NCBI GenBank assembly: GCA_018697195.1
Contig: CM031878.1
Coordinates: 62,933,471-62,997,470, forward strand
Length of the DNA stretch: 64,000 bases
Reading direction: 5' to 3'
DNA from: Certhia americana
Lineage: Eukaryota > Chordata > Aves > Passeriformes > Certhiidae
Below, in pieces: positions 9,880 to 22,110 of this stretch. Made by a program: the position numbers and the translations under genes. The notes under the pieces are model-generated. The model was given only the letters and a program-made list of their open reading frames with translations. It had not been told where the DNA came from and made no database searches. The first letter of the stretch is position 1. Each line of letters opens with the position of its first letter.

Positions 9880-12800
9880 AGTGGTATTTGGGAAAGACCC
9901 TAAAACCAGAGATGTGCAAAGAGCAGTCATATTCCAATCCATGGCTTCTTTATAGACCAAAGTGTTTAAAGAGTACTAATTAAACTTTGCTGTGTGCAGT
10001 TTTCTACCTCTGTTTATATGCCATTCACATCTTTTATCCCAAACAGCTTATAGAAATTATTTCCTTTATTTACCTGTTTATCAAATAAGAAAAAAATTAC
10101 ATTCCTTTGTACCTCATCTCTATGCACCTTGAGGCAAATTGAGACCCCTATGCAGCTATAAACAAATTTACATAGCACTGAAGGAATAAAAAAGCTGTTC
10201 AGTTGTAGTAGAAGATGGAGATTCAAGATGTACTTTACATTTGTAGATTTCCAACTACGTTAGATCTGGGATAAAAATATTATATGCTAATACTGAATTT
10301 GCTGTGAGAAGTCATCCATTAGAGTGTTGTATGACAAATGCAAACAACCTGAGCCAGTCTTGGTTCATCTATATTCAAACACAGACTATTTTATTGGGCA
10401 GGTATTTTGTAAGTGTCATGTGCCTATGGAACAAGTTGCATGATTTTTGTCTACAGTTCGTTTTAGCTGGCCTTTAGACCCTTCAGTTTTGTGAAAACTT
10501 TGTAGGCAATGGTATGAGAGTAGAAAAACATTTTCTCATTAGTATCCTAATTGGAAATGTTTTCATTTCAATTTTTTTTTATTGCAGAATCTGCTTGATT
10601 TCTGAGGAAGGAAGGATTCTATGTACTTTCTTATGAAATAGGGTTGTTTTTTGTTTCCTGAAGCTTTCATATATTTGTTAAATAAAGATGAAAAAAAGAT
10701 GTTTCTATACTATAGTCACTGCAATGTAGTGTAGATGTATGTAAAATATTTTGAAAACCAAATTGTAAATTTTACACAGAAAGTGTAATTGTTAATTGAA
10801 TACAGAAAGCTTTAAAGGTTTACCAGCACTTGCAATTAAAATCCAAATCACCAAATTTATTTGTAAAAGGATCTTCCCTATCCCAGTCTTCCAGTTCTGC
10901 AACATTCCTTCACTCAGTACGTATTTCCTTTGTGCCTTTCCTTCCAAGCCTGACCCAGGGCCCACCACCTAAGTACAAAACTGGAGTGGCTGCTTCCTGC
11001 AAGAATCAGAAGAGACAAAAGGGAGCAGAGAAATTAATGTGTACTTGCCTCAACATTCCAGGTTATACTTTCTATATATCCCTGGATATACTTTCTTCCA
11101 GCCTTTCTCCTTTATTCCTGTAGCAGGATGTTCTGCCTAAGTGGGGGTAAAACAGCCCAAATTTGACCCTGTTTCCAAAGTTATCACTAGTGGATGGGGA
11201 AGGGGCCCTGTGCTGCATTTGGTGTTGAAGAGTCAGCCTGATTCATCAGCCTCAAAGAGAAACATTCTGAGGATGCAAAAAACAGTATTTCCTGACGGAA
11301 ACTGGCACTGATGAGGATGTGGCAAGTGAAGTTGCTGTTAGAGGAACCAACAAGTCATAGTGCTGATAACTTCTCTCAAGCTGCTGAGGTGATACTGCAG
11401 GCCCAGAGACATCTGACTGAATCACCTTGTACCACAAAACCCCAGCCCTTCTTTTCAGTTGCAGGAAATTCTAACACACCCCTTCTCAGAGTATGGAGAT
11501 TCCACCCTTGAATGGGATGCTGCTTAAGGCTGCTCCTCAAGGCTGAACAAAAGGAATTTGCCCTTGGTTGTTGGTGTGGGTAACCCCAATCTCCGCTTAG
11601 TAATTGTTTTGCTGGCTTTAATATAATTCCTTCAATATTGCTGCAATAAATCATGCACTATACTAGTAGTCATAGCTATCTTCACTGTGTAGTAACAAAT
11701 TCTGATTAAGTTCCCAGTCTAAGCATTTTTATTGTCAATTAAAATAAATAATTATTCTATATTGGCTTACTGTCCTTAACTCTGCAGGACAAAGCTATAC
11801 TAAGTTTCAATTATGCCTATAAAAATCTTCAGACATAAACTCTTTACCAGGTCTGAGACTGGATTTGGATCCAGCCACACCTAGGTTCCTCTCTGAGGAG
11901 AACATTAGAAAGCTAGAGCCTTTCTGAACCTCATGATGCAGCAGGAGTGCTTCCCTCATAAACCTGGATGAAAGTTTCCATTCTGCTCTCAACAGCTCCC
12001 AATGTTAACTCCTACACATTACATCTTCATGTTAGACCAGAGGTGATCGCATCAGTACTTAAAACCCACTGATCTGGACAACAGTGGCATTGAAACATTG
12101 CTTCAAACCTTATTGCAAAACTGACTTCCAAGAAACTTGGCAAGAACCTGGACACATGCTAGGTTCTGTGGTGCAACTCTTCAACAGCTACCAGGTAGAG
12201 TACCTCATGGCTCAACCCCCTGAAACAATAGCAGCTGTCTGGTAAAAATACCTGAAAAAATGAGTTCAGTGTACTGGGTCATCCTTCACCTCTCATATGA
12301 CTCATTTTCTGTAAGCTCCTGCTTCAATTTCTTCTGGCTTTCCAACTATTAGAGAATTTTCATTCTAGCATAATCTAATAATCATAATTGTGACCCTAGA
12401 AATATCAGGGATTTGCTTCTCAAATAGTAAAACTCTTGTCTTATTCAGGTAAGCTATAGGTTTCAAGAATTCTTTTCCCTTTTTTCTTTTTGCTGCAACT
12501 CCTGTGGTACACTGCAAGTTTAGAATTCAGTCAGCGTATTTTCATAATTTTTAATGTTTCTTTTCTACCTTTATCTAGTTTCCCTTTTTATTGCCTAAAA
12601 TTCCTGAATGTGACATGCAAGTTATCTGTTGTTCTATACTGCTGATGCTGATGTTGAAAAACCTCGAAGTTGTTCTTAGGAGATATACTATAGCATTATA
12701 TTACTTCAAGAATAATGACTCTAAGCTAAATTACATGCCTGGAAGGGAAATAGAAATGTAGGAAATAGAGAGAAGGAGAGTTCCTCATTATCACTCCATC

Positions 12801-15328
12801 ATATTGCTGAAGTAAAATGGGAGTCATTGCAAAACTCAACATTAAAAAAAGCTCCTGGATATACTAAAGAATTATATTATATACAAGTCAGCAATACAGA
12901 AAGATTAATACAGATATATACTCAGAAGCAGAAATTGAAAAAAGATGTCTGTGAAAGATAAAATAATAAAATTTTAAAGAAAACCCAACAAAAACGTTAG
13001 CAGGCTTTTAACCTGCAGAATGTTTCCTTGATCCCCAACAAAGGCATATTAACCTTCCTGTTGAATTATATTTGCTGCAGTACCTTGATGAGTTAAGCAT
13101 GAATATCTTTTTCTAAACTATTGAACATCTTTAAAAAAACTTGCAATTTACCATTTTACTCGTTCTTTTCTTATTTTCTGTCACTAATATTGTAAGGAAA
13201 TACCAACAAACCTTTAAATAATGATACAAAATGTGTATTAAAGCACCTGAGATTTTGTTTCAAGAAGAGAATAATGATGCTACCACTACTGTGAAAATTA
13301 CTCTGGTTCTTCTATTGCATATTCAGATAATAACATCATAAAACTGAGGCACATTAAAGAAATGAAGTAAAGAGCCTGGGAATACAGAGCTAAGCAAACA
13401 GCTGAACTCTCTTTTTGCTTCTGCTGTAGGTATTCTACTTACGCAAAGCACTCTCTGCCTCAGTATTTCTACCTAGAAATGACTACATCAATACTTACAG
13501 GATGTTAGAAGGTGTAGATTGTTAATATTTACAAAGCATTTTCAAATTTTTGTATGGAAAAGGTGAAAAAATGCAAATAATAGTAAGCAGAATAAGAATA
13601 TTATAGTTATTCTATCACTGATTATAGAAGTCTTATTTTCATATTCTTTTTAGAGATTTTCATTATTACTTGCTATTTTCTTCCTCTCTACCCTTCTTTT
13701 TCTCCCGCCTCCATTTTGTACTTCATATTTTGAATTTCAATGTCTGTTGCTGTAACAACACCACGATCTGACTAGTACTTCCTTCAGACCCCTTTCAAAT
13801 CTATGCTGTGCTATTTAAAACTACACATTTTGTGTTTAAGGGGCATGCAGGCTTCCTTAGAATAACCTGATAGGATTTTCCCAGCTCTAAGCTATGATGC
13901 AGATACACATTTCTAATTCCTAGTACTTGCCAATGCATCCCAATTCACCTTAAATTGACTATTTGCTTCTCTATGGTGGCTAAATAAGTGATGGTGAAAT
14001 TAAGTATGGTAAGCATACTTGTACATTTTCATACATATTTACATATATGCACATATATGACTATATACATACCCAAATAAGCAGGCTTAGTGTGCACATA
14101 CACAATCTGTTTTTCGTATGTGTAAACTGTAATCTGCCACAGAATTTCTTAGAGAAGTAAAAACAAGTCAGCAAGTGCGGTTTAATTTTACAATGACTTG
14201 AAACTCAGAAGACACAAGGAAAGATTCCTAGATATGAGGGAATTTAAGTTGTGGTTTTGTTCTTAAAAGCTGCTACTGATCCTTGCTAATGCCTGAGTAT
14301 AAAGAACAAGTGTGCAGTGAAGTGTCCACTCATAACCCAAAGTTAAAGACACACATTTAAATTTGTGATTTTATATTCAAACACCTGATTTCCTAAAGCT
14401 GTTTAAAGACTTGATAAATTTACTGCTGTTACCATTAATTAGAGTCATAGGCTACAGCCTAATAGATGGTCACAATACACTGCTCACACCGAGAAATCTA
14501 AATTTAAATAATGTCCTGCATCAACTTATGATAAGGGAGGAGACCTATAGATTATTTCCTGAGCATTTAGATTAATCAAAAAAAACAATTACAGTTTATG
14601 CAATGTCATTACAATGATCCCACATTCCTGATATGAGAAATTCAAGTTTTATTCTGTGCATCAGGTGGCATTACAGACTGATACACTGATTTAATTTTCC
14701 TACCTCTAGCTCTACAGACCAGCATTGCTAATCCATGTTATTATGCTCCTGACTAAAAAAACCCCAACAAACTACCAAACCAACAAAGCCAGAGCTCATC
14801 ATTACTCTTAACTAAAGGAATAATAATTTCTTAGCTAAATGTCTCTCCTTGAAAATCATGGGATTTATATCTCACTGCTTACTTATCCAGACTGGTAAAC
14901 AGTGTAAATGTTTAACATTCAGATGATACAGAAGCCACCTTAAAAGATTTCAGTGGTGTTAAAGCATATTTTTTTTTCAGCTGCAAGAAAGCAGGCCAGC
15001 TTTATGTGGATGAGCTTTCTGTTGGTATTTTATTTCAAACTGCAGTTCATGATTTTAAATCTTTGGATACAATACCTGAAGTCAGCATTGATTCCTCTGC
15101 CACCCTTCCACCTTAGAGTATTTCCCTCCTCAGTCTTCAACATTTTCCTCACTTGTGCTCCCAGAAATGTTTATGCAACTGTTCTGGAGATGACCTGGCT
15201 TTAAAAAAATACTGTTACTTTAAAATGTACATAATTTCATTACATAAGTCTGGTTATGATTTTTCAAACAAAGAGTGCTGAACACCACAGCCAGAAAAGG
15301 TGTTGGGCCAGCACTATTCAGCCACACG
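9880..15328. other. Non-coding AT-rich DNA, no gene recognised
   Basis: No open stretch exceeds about 100 codons and none resembles a known domain. No LTR ends with TSDs and no CR1 3' end were found. Only short homopolymers are present. Confidence 0.7.
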
Positions 15329-15334
15329 GTGAGG

Positions 15335-15730
15335 TGTGGGAGAGGCTTTGCCTATGTTAAGGAGACATAAGAGGCTTCTCTCACAGGATACCCTATTGTT
15401 ATGCCAATGTACTCCTGTTCTGCTCCCTTGGTCAACCCTGTTAATCCCCTCTCCATCCCTGTGTCCCTCAGTCACTCCCTCCCAATTTCCCCATTGGCTC
15501 ACATACCCCAATCCCACCTTTGTAGCCTGATGCCCCCTGACAATTGGTCCCTGATGCTCTCCCAGCCCCCAGCACCCATATACTTAAACCTGAACCCTTC
15601 CCATGAGCCCTGCCTTTGACCCTGGACTGTCTGCACACATGGCTGGAATAAACATCTCTGTGATCCCATACAAAGGCCCTTCCTGCTTCTCTTTACCATC
15701 ACCACATCAACAGCTATCCTGGCCACAACA
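15335..15730 (+). repeat. Solo LTR, 396 bp, 6-bp TSD GTGAGG
   Basis: It starts TGTGGGAGAGG and ends CCACAACA. A perfect 6-bp target-site duplication GTGAGG lies at 15329-15334 and 15731-15736. A polyadenylation signal AATAAA at 15647-15652 sets the plus orientation, with a pyrimidine-rich U3 before it. A 6-bp TSD is usual for class II (ERVK-like) elements. No internal viral sequence is attached, so it is a recombined solo LTR. Short plus-strand open frames here are shadows of the LTR. Confidence 0.82.
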
Positions 15731-15736
15731 GTGAGG

Positions 15737-16440
15737 AGTCCTAGAAGGAGGATGAGTGTGGCAATTCCTCAGGCTACTGTTGCCACTAAAGAATGCCTTT
15801 CCTGAAGCAACAGGGTTTAATTACCGTTTTGGTGACATCATGCTGATCCCTACAAACCTGGAATAGGAATTTTTTTCTACTCTGAGAAGACAGAATTGTA
15901 ATCCACATGCTAAGCTGCTTTGTATGCTTAAATATATCACAACCTTCACTGTGAATACATTTGTATAAAACAGTTTTCAGTGTATTAAAAAACCTACCTT
16001 GAGGACAAATTCCAGCTTAAACTATTTCTGCATCTCATACACAGTGTACATTCCTCCTCCCATGCTGTGTTATGCTACTACCCTACATTATGCTGACACA
16101 GCTTTTGGTAGGATTATATTGTGAAGAAAACTGATAAAAATGAATAAAGTCCTGTCAGTAAAAAAATCCAAAAACCTTTAAAACAGAACTTGTTAATCCG
16201 TTGTCTAGAAGTTCAGCCTTTACCTTGAGACAGCAGAACAGGTTGATGATTTAATCATTCTGGATAATTATATCTACTAAAGTAAAGAACAGGAACCTTT
16301 CTAAAATGTAAGCAGTATCAGAAGATAAAGGTAAACTTCATTAACCTGAAAATCCCCAAGAAGGCAGACAGGAAACACAGGGGAGAGTTTATAAGATTAC
16401 ATATTTCTTAGGTGTTGTTTCTTTAAGGCAAAGCATCTTT
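15737..16440. other. Non-coding spacer
   Basis: Unique AT-rich DNA between two LTR insertions; no gene or repeat recognised. Confidence 0.6.
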
Positions 16441-16524
16441 TAGGGTGTCCTGGGTTAGCTCTAATTGGACAATTTTGTAATATTGACGCCTGATTAGACC
16501 AATGAAAAGAGTGGACACACCTTT

Positions 16525-16530
16525 TATAAA
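16525..16530 (+). promoter_or_regulatory. TATAAA box near the start of family A copy 1
   Basis: CTTTTATAAATTC lies 80 bp inside the element. The same place in copy 2 reads TTTGTAAATA, so the box is disrupted there. Confidence 0.5.
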
Positions 16531-16727
16531 TTCACATCTTAAGACAAAAAAAAAAAAAAAAAAAAATGCTGGAGAATAGCTGTCTTTTATTTCCAGCCTT
16601 GGTGGTGACAAGCTGGACCCTTGAGCCCATCCTAGCTTGGCCCGCATGGCCAGGTCTAGGCTGGCTCCCAGGGGCTTGGCTGAGATTTTTCTGTCTCTGG
16701 AGGGGTGGTGAGCAGGCTGACAAACTC

Positions 16728-16819
16728 CTCACTGAGGAGCTCTTGAACCCCTCATTGAAGAGCTGTCGGGCCCATCACTGAGGAGCTGCCAGGCCTTCAT
16801 CGAGGAACTCGCCGGGCCT
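16728..16819 (+). repeat. 23-bp minisatellite, four units, inside family A copy 1
   Basis: There are four consecutive 23-bp units starting at 16728, 16751, 16774 and 16797, each with a core like CACTGAGGAGCTG. Copy 2 of the element has only two units (28673-28718). Confidence 0.85.
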
Positions 16820-17994
16820 TGTTCTGACAGACGGATGGGGCTCTTTGCCAGCAGAAACAAGCTCTTTCTTAATGGAGCTTGCTGGACTGTGCCAGACAAG
16901 AGGCTGTGTTAGCACCAGGGGCAGCTTAAGAGTGGCCTGGGAGCAGCCTTGCAGCCATCACCATTGCAGACCGGGAGTGGCCACATGGCTGGGATCGGAT
17001 GGATCGGGGTGATCTCACACGGACACCTCGGCATGGCTGGCAATGAACTTTGTGTGCTCAGCTGCTTTAAGACAGCTTTACTCCAGACAGAAGGATAAAA
17101 GCATCGGCGACAGTTTCTTTCCCTGTTTTCATCACCCCAGCAGAGTAGAGCTGGTTTGCATGGTGCTGGAGGGGACCATGTGGCAAGCAGGGAAAAACGG
17201 TGAGCCATGTTCCTGAAACAGAGCTTAGACCAGATCAGCTTTTCAGCATTGCAAGACTTTATAAAACTGTTTCAGCTAATGGTAAAACATGAGAACAAAT
17301 GCATTTACAAATACCATTTCTCTCCTAAATTAGGAAAAGAAAAAAGGTGAACACATAGAGATATTAACATGGGATTCTGAAATCAGTAAAGAAAGAGTTA
17401 ATTTTAGCTAGAAGAGATTGAAGAGATTTTTTACGATTGACTTAAAATCCTTCAAAGCTATGGTGAAGATATATTTGACTTTGTTTAGGTTTCCTTGTAA
17501 CACATAGAGATGCACTGGGGGGATGTAACACTCTAGCACAGCTGTGAGCTAAGGCAACACTAGCTGAAGCAGATGCATGTTACTGTGAATCTAGTGAGAA
17601 ACTTGAGCATAAAGAAATGAGAAACTTTACCCTAGAGATAGTAGTAGAAGACCTCTAGTCCCAGAGATAGACAAAGAGAACTTTTGCTCTGTGTTAGAAC
17701 AGCTCATCCTTAAAATGGCACCCCAATAAATTGAAATAGCCTATGGAAGCAGCTGTGAGAAAAACTGCAAGATATAGGAAGGACTTTGACACTGCAAACA
17801 GATTTGTCCTGTCGTGGCTGGCTGATCACAATAACATTGAAGCCACAAGAAAAACTACTTTCTTGAAGGAAGTGTCCATAGTATTGCAAGAAAAATTCTT
17901 CTCCCAAAGCAAACTGAAGAAACTATTTCAGAAGTAGTAAACTGACTAAAAGTCCCAGGTTTTTGTCTCTGCGTTGCCAGTAAGAAAATTATTA

Positions 17995-18017
17995 AGAGAG
18001 AGAGAGAGAGAGAGAGA
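17995..18017 (+). repeat. (AG)n microsatellite in family A copy 1
   Basis: About 11 AG units. The matching place in copy 2 (near 29895-29910) reads GTAGAGGGAGAAG and is not expanded. Confidence 0.85.
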
Positions 18018-18080
18018 AAAGGTGTTCTAATGTTTTATTCGGATTCTTTTTTCCCTTAGTATGTTCCTTTTAACTCTGTT

Positions 18081-18086
18081 AATAAA
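18081..18086 (+). terminator. Polyadenylation signal AATAAA of family A copy 1
   Basis: AATAAAGTTTT near the 3' end; it is conserved in copy 2 at 29969-29974. Confidence 0.65.
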
Positions 18087-18162
18087 GTTTTATTCAAGTT
18101 CAAGCCTGCTTTGCTCTTGATTGAAAAATTTCAAATTGGCAAACCAAAACTTAGACATAGGG

Positions 18163-19915
18163 TCTAGGATTTATAGAAATTTGTCTCCACAGCACTATGG
18201 CTGCTTAAGTGACGTCACATCTTTATAGGAAAGTGATCGAGGTATTTCTCAGAGCCAGTGTACCAAGAGATGCAGCTCTTCCAGTAAACCTCTCCCTAAA
18301 TGTGACAAAAAATGTTGCGCGGATTTGATTTGTGAAACTGGACTACTCTTCTGTTATTTTCACCTTTCTCTGGTGCCAAGGGTAATTTCAATATTAAAAC
18401 CTGTTAAAATATTTTTCTCATTTCCTCATCATCATATTTGGGAGGTTTTTTCCGGAATGGGGTGTAAGTTGCCCCATATTTTATAATTTTGGTTTTGTTA
18501 CCTACATAGACCTCAAGGGAAAAGCCAAAGTATAATTGTTGTCCTGATGTCAGAATCATGTTATTTAAATCCTGTGTCTTTTTGTAATAGAACTGTCCTA
18601 TCTGGCAATATTTTTTCAGGACCTATTAGTAAGAGAATACCTGGAGGGACACCATGTAATTGCAAACTACGGAGCTGAAGAATTTAGGAAGAGACAACAG
18701 TAGAGTTCCCAAGGCAAAAAATGTCAATTTTGCCATTATTTACTTTGAAGTTTTTATGGAGAAACACAAGGATTTCTTTAAAAGTTCTCTAAAGTGGAAT
18801 TTCTGCTTATCAGAAACTGCTTTAGATTCCTGAAGCTCAGTACCCTGGTACTGGTACAAAGATCTAATCTGCCATACAGTTTTTGACACTCAAGGGTCCA
18901 TCTCAAACTACTTCTAACTATGGAAGAGCTCATGCATCTTGCCTGGAAAGACCAGCTAGTGAGGTCTCTGAATAAGCATACACACATTAACAAATATATT
19001 CTCGAAGAAAGTGAATTGGGGAAAAATAATTTTTAAAAAATATATTAAAAGAAGAGAGAGAGGTGAGAGAGAATTGAGATCAACAGTTTTCTCAGATTTA
19101 ATACAAATGCAATTGCTATCTGCTACTGGTAAAATAATGGCTGGTAAACTTTAAACTTTACCACTATTAAAAATAATACTGGTAAAGCTGACTAGATCCT
19201 AGCCCTGGAAATCAAGCTGGTGCTTGCTGGTGTATCTAATATGCTGTGCCACTAGACGTGTATTTAGTAGATTATATCACATTTTAAACAGTTTAGGTAG
19301 CCCCTGGCTGGCCTACACCATATTTTAAGGATGGGTGAGCATGCATAGAGTTTTCTGTGGACCTCTGGCAAGTGAATAACCTGAAACCAGCAGTAGGACT
19401 TGCAAACACTATTCCACATAGCAGGAGGCATTATTCCCCTTAGTACTGGGGGGTGCTCATACCTTGTACATTGAAGCCATAGTGTATCGGCACTGATGGA
19501 GTGGAAGCACATCCAAAGGCCAGCCCAGTGAATTTCACAGCTTGCAGCAGTATGCAACAAACAAAAAGTAGGCAGATATCTACCTTTCAGCTTTGAACAC
19601 CTGCAGGTGAAGCTGTAACAAATTGATTACTATGTTTTTCCTTCTTTTTGCCCTTATCTAATCAGCTGCAGTAGATCAATTATGCCATCTAGAATCCATA
19701 GCAGGGTAACACAAGCTCTGACTTGAATAAAAAAGTCAACAAAATAGATCTTAAATAAAACATTTATCAAAATAAAAATAGTTTGCTTTGTTTCATAGAA
19801 TAGATGATGACAAACTCTACTTTATGGATTTGTTGTGAGTTTAGTTTGATTTCCCAGCCAACGCACCAAAGTTGTCGTGGTTTCAATTCAAAACCAGGTG
19901 GAAACACCAATTTTG
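18163..19915. other. Non-coding spacer
   Basis: Unique sequence with no supported gene. A TGTCGTGGTTT motif at 19873, typical of LTR termini in this window, may mean that the following LTR extends 43 bp further left. Confidence 0.55.
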
Positions 19916-21285
19916 TGTCATAGTTTTGGTTTGCCAATTTGAAATTTCTCAATCACAGCAAAGCAAGCTTAAGCTTAAAAGAAGTAAAACTTTATTAACT
20001 AACACTAAAAGGAGAAAGAAAAAAAGAAGAATCAGAATTAAACTTTCAGCGCACTCCTCCTTCTCCACATTTTCTTTCCCACTGACAATGTACAGAAAAC
20101 AACACTCAGAAATCCCAGTCAGTTTTCCACCTCTAAAATAGTCTTTCTGCAATTCACTTAGGGAGGGAAGCACCTCTCATTCACTATGGAAAATTTCCCC
20201 ACAAGTAACAGTACTCTCATGGTTCCATTCACAAAGCAGCTGCCGGGAAGATCCTTCCCATGAAGACCCTCCCATGTGCACAGTTCTTTACAGATGTGCC
20301 TCTGGGTCATGTCGATGTATGGGGTGTTTAATTTTTAAAAAATCTTCTGTTCAAAGCAAAGGTTCTCTTTATGATCATCTTCATCTCTGGCAACAGAGAT
20401 TCTCTTCTTCTCTTATAGGCAAAAAAGTCTCTATCACGTCATCTCTCTGTTCAAACTTCTCATGGAAGCTGTTGGGGGTTGGGTTGCTTTCTTATAGAAT
20501 TTTTTTCCAGAAGTTGCTAAGAAGCTGATTGATGGGTGCTTTTGGGTGCTCATGGGTGCTTGGAAACAAACAAAGGAAAGCAGCTAAGGCAGAGACAGGG
20601 TGGCACCCGGACTTCACTTCACTCTGGGCAGGTTTTTTTTTGCTTTCAGAGGAAACTGCCAGGACTGCTCATCTTTGGGACAGCAGAGAGCTCTCACCAT
20701 CCCTTACCTGGAGCTCAGCTCGGAGTGACCCACCACCGTCTCTTTGTGTGTCCCCCGGGATTTGGGAACCTGTTCTCTCCCTGCCCTGCCGGGAGCTCCT
20801 GCCCCACTGCCCTGCACCCGCTGCTTCTTCAGTTTTTCTTCAAAGCTTCCCCACGCTGTGTTCTACACCCTGTGCCCAGCCGGGACAATTCTACAGCTCC
20901 AGCTACCGCTGCTGAACCTCGGATACATCTCATCCCTCGGGACTGCTGCTCATTCTGGGAGCTTGTGACAGTACTGAGGGGGGAAGGTGCCAGAGGAAAA
21001 CTGTAACTGAGTTGTTGTTGTTTTTTTCCCTCTCTAGTTCTGTTTGTTGTCAACATTATAGTTATTGTTGTTAACTTACCTTGTTAAACTCACTAATAAA
21101 GAACTGTTATTCCTACCCTCACATCTTTGCCTGAGACCCCTTCAATTTTAGCATTATAACAAATCCAAGGGAGGCTTTCATTTTTGGTTCCCTAGAGACA
21201 CCCCTGTCTTTCCAAACTAAGACAGAAGCACAGCCACTTCTACCTTGGCTCACTTCAACACTGCATTCCTTTGCTCAGGTCTACA
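19916..21285 (-). repeat. Family D LTR, split by a nested LTR
   Basis: On the minus strand it would start TGTAGACCTGAGC (21285) and end CCAAAACTATGACA (19916). The last 50 bp resemble the 3' end of family A (shared segment containing TTTCAAATTGGCAAACC). AATAAA reads on the minus strand near 19995, where TTTATT is on the plus strand. The family B LTR at 20470-21224 plus one GAAGC copy interrupts it, leaving about 610 bp of its own sequence. Flanks TTTTG and ATTTG are an imperfect 5-bp TSD. The left limit could instead be 19873. Confidence 0.6.
20470..21224 (+). repeat. Family B solo LTR, copy 1 (755 bp), TSD GAAGC
   Basis: It starts TGTTGGGGGTTGGG and ends CCAAACTAAGACA. Perfect 5-bp TSD GAAGC lies at 20465-20469 and 21225-21229. 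AATAAA is at 21095-21100 on the plus strand. It is an inverted, closely similar copy of 24648-25422. It contains overlapping plus-strand open frames of up to 156 codons (20536-21006), but these are mirrored in the other copy in two frames and look like GC-rich LTR sequence, not genes. It is inserted into the family D LTR, so it is younger than that element. Confidence 0.9.
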
Positions 21286-21686
21286 ATTTGAACTTCCCAT
21301 CTCCCCATACTTCTCAATTGTTTAAAGGAAATATCTCAATAAATACAGTCAATCACCACAGCTTACAAGAGATTTTCAGCTTAAAAAGCAACTCCCCGTA
21401 CTCCTTCCACCTAAGACAATCACTCTTTGCTGACTTCAATATCTTCATGTTGGTCTCTCCACGTGTCTTCCCTTTTGTACTTGTCTCTCATTCAGGGAGA
21501 AGAATGAGTTCTAGAGGTCTCTTCTGTGCAATAAGAGTTAATAAAGATAGCAGCCATCTAGGACAGTCAGGTGCTGCATTTGCAGCTGTGCTGGAGCTGT
21601 GCCAACATCTTTGTCAGGTTCTGTAGCAGTCTAGGGTGTCAGATTTCAAACCTGTGCAGGGCAGTCACTACAGGTCTTTTGCAGCT
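21286..21686. other. Spacer, possibly internal remnant of another LTR element
   Basis: No readable gene. It ends in a short purine run (GAAGGGGGGA at 21687-21696), the only reason to suspect retroviral internal sequence. Confidence 0.35.
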
Positions 21687-22110
21687 GAAGGGGGGATGTT
21701 AGATATTGTTCTCTCTTCCCACCCGTCGGTCTTATCAGGGTGAGCTTTTGCTTCTCTTCCCCCCACTGCCCAGAAAGCCATCGGCTGAGTCTGCCAGGGT
21801 TAAAGGAGAGGTAGAACCCAGCCTAGGGCCTGCAAAACAGGGCTCGATTCGGCAGATGTTATCAAACTCAGCCGGGCCCTACCTTGACCCACATGGCCTC
21901 TCCTCCCTCCCCCCACTCAGCCCAAGGCCCGGTGCAGGGAAAGGTCTTCTCTCTCCCAATGCCAGAACAGAAAGAGATTTCCTGGGGTTAGTTTTGCCTT
22001 GAAATGCAATAGTCGCAGAGATGAAATGTCATCTAATTGGTCTAACAAGATGTCAGTCTCAAAGCCAGTGAGCTCACTTCTGTGGGGCTGGTCAAAATAC
22101 ATATAAATTG
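21687..22110 (+). repeat. Possible polypurine tract followed by truncated LTR
   Basis: GAAGGGGGGA (21687-21696) is followed at once by TGTTAGATATTG, the layout of a polypurine tract and LTR start. Further on there is a TATA-like ACATATAAATTG near 22100 and a segment (AATTGGTCTAACAAGATGTCAG) that recalls family A's start in inverse. No 3' LTR end or TSD was found, so the call is tentative and the right limit arbitrary. Confidence 0.3.

Larger units (their letters stand above)
16446..18157 (+). repeat. Family A LTR-like element, copy 1 (1712 bp), TSD TAGGG
   Basis: It begins TGTCCTGGGTTAG and ends CCAAAACTTAGACA. A perfect 5-bp duplication TAGGG lies at 16441-16445 and 18158-18162. A TATAAA box is at 16525-16530, only 80 bp from the start, and AATAAA at 18081-18086, about 72 bp from the end. 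The long body between them has an A21 run (16546-16566), a 23-bp minisatellite (16728-16819) and an AG microsatellite (17995-18017). The start is not repeated at the end, so it behaves as one long LTR or a non-autonomous LTR element, not LTR-body-LTR. Copy 2 at 28384-30058 matches over its length. No coding frame is shared. The 5-bp TSD would fit an ERVL-like family; the family name is not known to me. Confidence 0.85.

Noticed and set aside
16441..18162. Family A copy 1 as a complete LTR-body-LTR provirus
   Set aside because: The first 100 bp are not repeated at the end, and no PBS or coding motif lies inside.
20529..21006. Overlapping plus-strand open frames of 128 and 156 codons
   Set aside because: They lie inside the family B LTR, recur in two frames in the inverted copy at 24926-25364, and show no domain. 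They reflect GC-rich LTR sequence.
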